Notes under the pieces: model-generated
The model's database searches: none
Seen by the model: only the letters and a program-made list of their open reading frames with translations
What the model was told of the DNA's origin: nothing
NCBI GenBank assembly: GCA_937914895.1
Contig: CALGIL010000070.1
Coordinates: 1-9,440 of the forward strand
Source of the DNA: an uncultured Angelakisella sp.
Lineage (GTDB): Bacteria > Bacillota > Clostridia > Oscillospirales > Ruminococcaceae
Direction of reading: 5' to 3'
Length of the DNA stretch: 9,440 bases
Shown here: positions 5,463-9,440 of the stretch, in pieces
Position numbering within the stretch: position 1 is the stretch's first letter
Layout: each line of letters starts with the position of its first letter
Translations under genes and position numbers: made by a program

Positions 5463-5540
5463 GAAGGGTGGTCGGCCTGCCAATCAAAAGCACAAGTGAT
5501 TCCTTCTTTTCCGTGCGCTTTTCCGCTGTACAAAGTGCAG

Positions 5541-5580
5541 ACTTCTAAAAAGTTTTGGGCCGGCTTTTTTAAAAGCCGGC
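5541..5580 (-). repeat. inverted copy of the hairpin unit, upstream of the WYL gene
   Basis: On the minus strand, GCCGGCTTTT (5580-5571) pairs with AAAAGCCGGC (5568-5559) around AA. It is followed by CCAAAACTTTTTAGAAG, which closely parallels the tail of the unit at 5341 (CGAAAAATTTTTAAGG). Both tails are followed within a few bases by CTGCAC. No leftward gene ends here, so a terminator role on that strand has no obvious client. Confidence 0.55.
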
Positions 5581-5585
5581 GGGGT

Positions 5586-5602
5586 GCGGGGCGGAGCCCC
5601 GC
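5586..5602 (+). repeat. leader hairpin before the WYL gene
   Basis: GCGGGGC (5586-5592) and GCCCCGC (5596-5602) form a 7-bp GC stem around GGA, ending 8 nt before the Shine-Dalgarno. With no T-run it is not a terminator; it might affect translation or stabilise the mRNA. Confidence 0.4.
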
Positions 5603-5610
5603 GGTCCTAC

Positions 5611-5618
5611 AAGGAGGT
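5611..5618 (+). promoter_or_regulatory. consensus ribosome-binding site fixing the WYL start
   Basis: AAGGAGGT is a full match to the anti-Shine-Dalgarno complement and lies 7 nt before ATG 5626. The longer frame starting at GTG 5584 would begin next to the leader hairpin and read through this site, so it is rejected. Confidence 0.8.
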
Positions 5619-5625
5619 GGAGGAA

Positions 5626-6621
5626 ATGGCGGGAGCCGCCAACCAGAGGCTGAAGCTGCTGTATCTTCAGCGCATTTTTTGGGAGCGCACCGACGAGGAG
5701 CATCCCATGACCATCCAGGAGCTGGAGGACGCCCTGGCGGAGTACGGCATTTCCTCCCAGCGCAAGAGCCTGTACGGGGACATTGAGGCCCTGCGGGACT
5801 TTGGCATGGACATTATTACCCGCCGGGGCTACCGCCAGGTGGGGTACTTTTTGGGGGAGCGGGACTTTCAGCTGCCGGAGCTGCGGCTTTTGGTGGACGC
5901 AGTGCAGTCCTCCCGGTTTATCACCCACCGCAAAAGCACCCAGCTCATTAAAAAGCTGGAGGGGCTGGCCAGCTGCCGCCAAGCGGGCCAGCTGCGCCGC
6001 CACGTCTATGTCTACGACCGGGTGAAAACGGACAACGAGCGCATCTACCTTAACGTGGACGCCCTGAACACCGCCATCACCCAGGGGAAAAAGGTGTCCT
6101 TTCGGTACTTTGATTACACCCCCCGCAAGCAGAAGGTGCCCCGCAACGGCGGAAAGCCCTACGTGGTCAGCCCCTACGCCCTCAGCTGGGCCGAGGACAA
6201 CTATTACCTGATTGCCCACCACCCCAAGTACGACGACATTTCCCACTTTCGGGTGGACCGGATGCAGGACATTGCCGTGCTGCAGGAGCCGGTGCAGAAC
6301 ATCCGGGAGGTGACCGGCCAGCTGGCCCTGAACCTGGCGGAATATTCCCGCACCTTGTTTGGCATGTACGCCGGCACCCCCATGAAGCTGTCCATCCGCT
6401 TTGACAACAGCCTGGTAAATACCGTCATCGACCGCTTTGGCGAGGAGGCGGACCTGGACCCCGGCGAGGGCAGCTTTGTGGCCCATGTTCAGGCGGAGGT
6501 GTCCCCCACCTTTTACAGCTGGGTGATGATGTTTGGCCCCAAGGCCGAAATTTTGTCGCCCCCCGCCGCCCGGGAGGAGCTGCTGCGCAGGGCCCAGGAG
6601 ATTGCAAACCTGTACAAATAG
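5626..6621 (+). CDS. WYL-domain transcriptional regulator
   Basis: A 331-residue one-component regulator. Residues about 5-75 form a DeoR/HTH_11-type winged helix (LKLLYLQRIF; MTIQELEDALAEYGIS; QRKSLYGDIEALRDFG, a typical recognition region; ITRRGYRQVGYFL wing). Residues about 140-215 form the WYL domain (ISFRYFDY-like at 157-164, VVSPYALSWAEDNYYLIAHH at 180-199, HFRVDRM at 207-213). The signature reads Tyr-Tyr-Leu instead of Trp-Tyr-Leu, a common variant. The C-terminal 100 residues are the usual WCX-type extension. WYL domains are thought to sense small ligands or nucleic acids and often control stress or mobile-element functions; the target here is unknown. It has the best ribosome site in the window. 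No defence or CRISPR genes flank it. Confidence 0.9.
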   Translation: MAGAANQRLKLLYLQRIFWERTDEEHPMTIQELEDALAEYGISSQRKSLYGDIEALRDFGMDIITRRGYRQVGYFLGERDFQLPELRLLVDAVQSSRFITHRKSTQLIKKLEGLASCRQAGQLRRHVYVYDRVKTDNERIYLNVDALNTAITQGKKVSFRYFDYTPRKQKVPRNGGKPYVVSPYALSWAEDNYYLIAHHPKYDDISHFRVDRMQDIAVLQEPVQNIREVTGQLALNLAEYSRTLFGMYAGTPMKLSIRFDNSLVNTVIDRFGEEADLDPGEGSFVAHVQAEVSPTFYSWVMMFGPKAEILSPPAAREELLRRAQEIANLYK

Positions 6622-6626
6622 CGGAT

Positions 6627-6672
6627 GCAACCGGAGGTTGCGCCCGCTCAAGCCAAAAGCGGTGGCGCAACC
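6627..6672 (+). promoter_or_regulatory. two mutually exclusive hairpins between WYL and XRE genes
   Basis: GGTTGC at 6636-6641 can pair with GCAACC just upstream (6627-6632, loop GGA). Alternatively it pairs, as part of GGTTGCGCC (6636-6644), with GGCGCAACC (6664-6672), where CGCT/AGCG (6645-6648/6658-6661) extends the stem across a 2-nt bulge. Neither form is followed by a T-run, so a standard attenuator is not supported. As DNA, the longer repeat could be an operator just upstream of the XRE -10. Confidence 0.4.
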
Positions 6673-6686
6673 GCCGCGGTGTCGGG

Positions 6687-6692
6687 TATGAT
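6687..6692 (+). promoter_or_regulatory. possible -10 element of the XRE gene
   Basis: TATGAT is 5/6 to the sigma-A -10 consensus and would start transcription near 6699, 26 nt before the ATG. The hexamer 17 bp upstream (GGCGCA, 6664-6669) is a poor -35 and lies in the inverted repeat above, suggesting a promoter that needs help or is controlled by a bound protein. The gene might instead be read through from the WYL gene. Confidence 0.35.
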
Positions 6693-6724
6693 AAGGCCAT
6701 TCCAAACGAAAGGAAGGCTGCCCT

Positions 6725-7165
6725 ATGAACCTGGAAATTGCCAACCGCCTGGTGCGGCTGCGCAAGGAGCGCGGCTTCTCCCAGGAGGAGCTGGCCGCCC
6801 GCATCGGCATCAGCCGCCAGGCGGTATCCAAGTGGGAGCGGGCCGAGGCCGCCCCCGACACCGACAACCTGATTCTTCTCTCCCGCCTGTACGGGGTGTC
6901 CCTGGACGAGCTTTTAAAGACCGACGGGGAGGTGGAATCCCGCCGGGACGACCCTGTGGAGGCCGACCCATCCCATGAGCAAGACGACGAGGACGAGGGC
7001 GACGACTTCTTTTGGAGCCGCTTTCCCTACCCCGTGGCCGTCACCGTTTTGTATCTGCTGCTGGGCGTCTCCTTTGGCCTGTGGCACCCCGGCTGGATTC
7101 TCTTTGTCACCATCCCCCTGTACTACTGGATTGTGGAGGAAGTGCGGCGCTGGAAGCGCAAATAG
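6725..7165 (+). CDS. XRE-family regulator with two C-terminal membrane segments
   Basis: A 146-residue protein. Residues 3-64 are a Cro/CI-type helix-turn-helix (IANRLVRLRKERGFSQEEL; IGISRQAVSKWERA with the recognition helix about 30-40; LYGVSLDELL). An acidic linker follows (DDEDEGDD, 87-94). Then come two hydrophobic segments (about 101-119 and 123-138, with the turn WHPGW) and a basic end RRWKRK. A DNA-binding head anchored to the membrane is a common clostridial design and may respond to membrane or envelope stress; this is inference. The ATG follows AAAGGAAGG with 7 nt spacing. It lies 103 bases after the WYL gene and is closed by the terminator at 7194-7221, so it could share the WYL transcript or have its own weak promoter. 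Confidence 0.88.
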   Translation: MNLEIANRLVRLRKERGFSQEELAARIGISRQAVSKWERAEAAPDTDNLILLSRLYGVSLDELLKTDGEVESRRDDPVEADPSHEQDDEDEGDDFFWSRFPYPVAVTVLYLLLGVSFGLWHPGWILFVTIPLYYWIVEEVRRWKRK

Positions 7166-7193
7166 CGGGGAAAGGTGAAAAGGCAGAGGGGAG

Positions 7194-7221
7194 AAAGGGC
7201 CGGCGCCGTGCCGGTCCTTTT
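7194..7221 (+). terminator. intrinsic terminator after the XRE gene
   Basis: AAAGGGCCGG (7194-7203) pairs with CCGGTCCTTT (7211-7220) with one G-T wobble and a 7-nt loop, ending in TTTT (7218-7221). Placement 28 bases past the stop codon is typical. It separates the WYL/XRE transcript from the MATE gene. Confidence 0.7.
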
Positions 7222-7243
7222 GCACGGGGGCGGCGCTTATTGA

Positions 7244-7277
7244 AGCATAAAATGGCGCACGGGCGCCATTTTGTGCT
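7244..7277. promoter_or_regulatory. 15-bp-arm inverted repeat overlapping the MATE promoter
   Basis: AGCATAAAATGGCGC (7244-7258) and GCGCCATTTTGTGCT (7263-7277) pair at all 15 positions with one wobble, around ACGG. The right arm covers the extended -10 TG and the first base of the -10, and the repeat spans the whole -35 zone. Because a good terminator already lies at 7194-7221, an operator for a regulator of the pump is at least as likely as a second, bidirectional terminator (the AAAA/TTTT ends would allow that). Confidence 0.6.
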
Positions 7278-7282
7278 ATAAT
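7254..7282 (+). promoter_or_regulatory. MATE promoter with consensus extended -10
   Basis: TGCTATAAT (7274-7282) is a perfect extended -10. The -35 at 17 bp (GGCGCA, 7254-7259) is very poor and lies in the inverted repeat. Transcription would begin near 7289, giving a leader of about 76 nt to the TTG at 7365. Confidence 0.65.
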
Positions 7283-7345
7283 AAAACTTTGTGAGAAAAA
7301 AATCGGAGCTGTGGGAGCTTACATAAGCTTTTGCAGCGGTTTATC

Positions 7346-7353
7346 AGAAAGGA
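7346..7353 (+). promoter_or_regulatory. ribosome-binding site for the MATE TTG start
   Basis: AGAAAGGA lies 11 nt before TTG 7365. The alternative in-frame GTG at 7311 has only CGGAG 2 nt away, too close to function, and would add 18 residues unlike MATE N-termini. Confidence 0.5.
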
Positions 7354-7364
7354 CTGTAAAATCT

Positions 7365-8819
7365 TTGGCATTCAAACAGAACCCCCAAACCCCGGATTCC
7401 CCCGCAGGGGAAAACAAGCTGGCCACAAAGCCCATGTTCCCCCTGGTGCTCTCTCTCTCGCTGCCGGCCATGTTCTCTATGCTGGTGCAGGCGCTGTACA
7501 ACATTGTGGACAGCATTTTTGTGGCCTGGTACAGCGAAAGCGCCCTGGCCGCCGTGTCCCTGGTCTTTCCGGTGCAAAGCCTGATGATTGCGGTGGCGGT
7601 GGGCACCGGCGTGGGCCTTAACTCGGTTATCGCCCGTCGCATGGGCGAGGGCCGCATGGACCGCGCCCAATCCGCCGCCGCCCACGGCATTGTGCTGGGG
7701 GTGTTTAACTGGGCGGCGTTTGCGGTAGCGGGCTTTCTTTTGGCCCCGGCGTTCTTCGGCCTTTTTACCGACGACCCCGAAATGCTGGCCCAGTGCGTCT
7801 CCTACGGGCGCATCGTCACCGTTTTTTCCGCGGGCATCTTTGTCCAAATCAACATCGAAAAGGTCTTTCAGGCCACCGGCAATATGGTTTACCCCATGCT
7901 GTTTATGCTGGTGGGCTCCATCATCAACATCATTTTGGACCCCATTATGATCTTCGGCCTGCTGGGCTTTCCCGCCATGGGGGTGGTGGGGGCGGCCGTT
8001 GCCACCGTCATCGGCCAGATGGCATCCCTGGCCTTTTCCCTGTGGGCCCTGTACCGGCGCAACCCCGGTCTGCCGGTGCGGATGCGGGGCTTTCGGTTGG
8101 ACTGGCAGACGGTGCGGGACGTCTACGCCGTGGGGGCCCCCTCCATTGTGATGCAGTCCATCGGCTCGGTGCTGGTGGCGGGGCTTAACAGCATTCTGGC
8201 CCAGTTTGGCCAGACCGCCGTGTCGGTGCTGGGGGTCTACTTTAAACTGCAGTCCTTTGTCTTTATGCCGGTGTTTGGCCTGACAAACGGGGTGATGCCG
8301 GTGATGGGCTTCAGCTACGGCGCCCGGAACAGGGAGCGCCTTTTGCAGGCCCTGCGGGTGGGCATCCTGCTGGCCGCGGTGATTATGACCGCCGGGACGC
8401 TGCTGTTCTGGCTGGCCCCGGGGGCCCTTATGGGGATCTTCAAGCCCTCGCCGGAGCTGCTGGAGATGGGTGTTACCGCCCTGCGGACCATCAGCCTGGG
8501 GTTTGTGCCCGCGGCGGTGGGCATTCTGCTGTCCACCCTGTTTCAGGCCCTGGGCCAGGCGGGCCGAAGCCTTACCGTGTCGGCGGCCCGCCAGCTGGTG
8601 GTCATTCTGCCCGTGGCGGCGTTTCTGGCCCGGTATGGGGTGGGCTATGTCTGGCGGGCCTTCCCCATTGCGGAGGGGGTCTCCCTGGTCCTGAGCCTGG
8701 TGCTGTTTTGGCAGCTTTACCGCACCCGCATCGCCGCCATGGACACCGCCCCCCGGGCCGCGGCGGAAGAGGACGGGGCAGCGGGGGACGAAGCGCTGGG
8801 GGATGAGGCGGCGCTATGA
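7365..8819 (+). CDS. MATE-family efflux transporter
   Basis: A 484-residue inner-membrane protein with about twelve hydrophobic segments from about residue 25 to 460, in two homologous halves. MATE pumps exchange Na+ or H+ for cationic drugs, dyes or metabolites. Family marks are TKPMFPLVLSLSLPAMFSML and VQALYNIVDSIFV in helix 1, GTGVGLNSVIARRMGEG (80-96), QATGNMVYPM and INIILDPIMIF before the second half, and LGVYFKLQSFVFMPVFGL with GFSYGARN in it. The substrate is not predictable. The last 26 residues are an Ala/Glu/Asp-rich tail encoded by GC-rich DNA and probably cytoplasmic. I favour the TTG at 7365; GTG 7311 is the alternative. Its stop overlaps the start of the following LysR gene, so expression is coupled. 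Confidence 0.92.
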   Translation: MAFKQNPQTPDSPAGENKLATKPMFPLVLSLSLPAMFSMLVQALYNIVDSIFVAWYSESALAAVSLVFPVQSLMIAVAVGTGVGLNSVIARRMGEGRMDRAQSAAAHGIVLGVFNWAAFAVAGFLLAPAFFGLFTDDPEMLAQCVSYGRIVTVFSAGIFVQINIEKVFQATGNMVYPMLFMLVGSIINIILDPIMIFGLLGFPAMGVVGAAVATVIGQMASLAFSLWALYRRNPGLPVRMRGFRLDWQTVRDVYAVGAPSIVMQSIGSVLVAGLNSILAQFGQTAVSVLGVYFKLQSFVFMPVFGLTNGVMPVMGFSYGARNRERLLQALRVGILLAAVIMTAGTLLFWLAPGALMGIFKPSPELLEMGVTALRTISLGFVPAAVGILLSTLFQALGQAGRSLTVSAARQLVVILPVAAFLARYGVGYVWRAFPIAEGVSLVLSLVLFWQLYRTRIAAMDTAPRAAAEEDGAAGDEALGDEAAL

Positions 8820-9440
8820 GGAGCGGCCGGTCGGGCATCAAGCTGGAGCTGTACCGGGTCTTTCAGGAGGTGGCGGACCAAAAGAGCGTATCCGGCGCCG
8901 CAAAGGTGCTGTACATCTCCCAGTCGGCGGTCAGCCAAAGCATCAGGCAGCTGGAGGAGCAGTTGGGGGTGCGCCTGTTCATCCGGGGGACCCGGGGGGT
9001 CACCCTCACCTCCGAGGGGCATACCCTGTACGAGTATGTCCACAACGCTATCTCTCTGATCGAAAACGGGGAGGACAAAATCGCCCAGACCAAGGCCCTG
9101 GAGCTGGGCGAGCTGAGCATCGGCGCGTCGGACACCATCACCAGCTGTTTTCTTTTAGAGTATCTGGACGCCTTCCACAGTCTGTACCCCCATGTGCGGC
9201 TGAGGGTGCTTAACGGCACCAGCCCCGAGGTGGTGGAGCTGCTGAAGGCGGGCCGGGTGGACGTGGCCTTTGCCAACCTGCCCATGGACGGCGACAGCCT
9301 GGTCATCCAAAAGTGCTTTGACATCCAGGACGTCTTTGTGGCGTCCGCCCAGTACGAAATTGACTTCGACCGCACCTACACCCCGGCGGAGCTGGCCAAA
9401 TTCCCGCTGATCCTGCTGGAGCGCAAGGCCAACACCCGCC
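8816..9440 (+). CDS. LysR-type transcriptional regulator (3' end missing)
   Basis: The first 208 codons of a LysR-family regulator, usually about 290-300 aa, so roughly 90 residues lie beyond the right edge. Residues 9-66 form the winged helix-turn-helix (LELYRVFQEVADQKSVSGAAKVL; ISQSAVSQSIRQLEEQLG recognition region; LFIRGTRGVTLTSEG wing). A linker helix follows to about 95, then the first ligand-binding lobe begins with LGELSIGASDTI and continues through VVELLKAGRVDVAFANLP. The frame is open to the edge. The ATG (8816) overlaps the MATE TGA as ATGA, with GAGG 7 nt upstream inside the MATE gene. LysR regulators are usually divergent from their target; here it is cotranscribed with a pump it may control. 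Confidence 0.93.
   Translation, partial: MRSGRSGIKLELYRVFQEVADQKSVSGAAKVLYISQSAVSQSIRQLEEQLGVRLFIRGTRGVTLTSEGHTLYEYVHNAISLIENGEDKIAQTKALELGELSIGASDTITSCFLLEYLDAFHSLYPHVRLRVLNGTSPEVVELLKAGRVDVAFANLPMDGDSLVIQKCFDIQDVFVASAQYEIDFDRTYTPAELAKFPLILLERKANTR

Larger units (their letters stand above)
5231..5625. other. gene-free gap rich in palindromes
   Basis: About 395 bases between udk and the WYL gene without a credible coding region. It holds the hairpin units at 5341-5374 and 5541-5580 (inverted relative to each other), the 14-bp-arm palindrome 5406-5435, the AT-rich palindrome 5448-5462 and the leader hairpin 5586-5602. A weak AAAGG/CCTTT hairpin lies at 5319-5332. I found no well-spaced promoter for the WYL gene; the perfect TTGACA at 5452 has no matching -10. 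Confidence 0.65.

Noticed and set aside
5584..5625. Upstream extension of the WYL protein from GTG 5584
   Set aside because: The frame would begin beside the leader hairpin and translate through the consensus Shine-Dalgarno; ATG 5626 is clearly better.
6636..6672. Hairpin as a terminator of the WYL gene
   Set aside because: The stem is good but is followed by GCCGCGGTGT with no T-run, so intrinsic termination is not supported.
5569..6867. Long minus-strand open frame across the WYL gene
   Set aside because: Antisense shadow of the WYL coding region; composition is atypical and no start signal is visible.
7311..7364. Upstream extension of the MATE protein from GTG 7311
   Set aside because: The only purine run before it is 2 nt away, and the added residues do not look like a MATE N-terminus; TTG 7365 has AGAAAGGA at 11 nt.

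Overview
The window looks like chromosomal DNA from a GC-rich member of the Bacillota, most likely an Oscillospirales/Ruminococcaceae-type gut anaerobe. The grounds are AAAGGAG-like Shine-Dalgarno sites, sigma-A promoters often with an extended -10, clostridial-style protein families (DeoD, Udk, ABCB-type exporter, WYL and XRE regulators, MATE pump) and intergenic DNA full of palindromes. The exact taxon cannot be told from this sequence. I see no rRNA, tRNA, CRISPR array, transposase, phage gene or origin.

Layout. Positions 1-523 hold no convincing gene apart from a possible minus-strand start at the left edge; the stretch carries several hairpins and ends in a promoter. At 524-1174 (+) lies an SGNH/GDSL esterase-acyltransferase resembling mycobacterial MsAcT. 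It converges on deoD (1323-2039, -), a purine nucleoside phosphorylase. Between them is a 140-bp nested palindrome containing a bidirectional terminator. A divergent promoter region (2040-2251) separates deoD from a plus-strand group: an ABCB-type ABC exporter (2252-3973), a small membrane protein with a zinc ribbon (4015-4485) and uridine kinase udk (4574-5230). A 395-bp gap (5231-5625) is rich in palindromes and carries a second, diverged pair of the hairpin units seen at 1171-1310. Then come a WYL-domain regulator (5626-6621), an XRE regulator with two membrane segments (6725-7165) closed by a good terminator at 7194-7221, a MATE efflux pump (7365-8819), and a LysR-type regulator (8816 to the right edge, incomplete) whose start codon overlaps the MATE stop.

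How the genes relate. DeoD and Udk are both nucleoside-salvage enzymes but are on opposite strands and separately expressed. The exporter and zinc-ribbon protein probably share the strong promoter at 2169-2197; udk may be read from the same transcript because no convincing terminator precedes it. The right third is a regulatory and efflux neighbourhood: three one-component regulators around one multidrug-type pump, with a strong inverted repeat on the pump's promoter and translational coupling of pump and LysR regulator.

No wholly new multi-gene system is evident. The most interesting signal is non-coding: a BIME-like family of palindromic units. The hairpins at 1171-1200 and 1281-1310 differ at ten bases, and all ten fall in five compensatory base pairs, which points to selection or conversion maintaining the palindrome itself.
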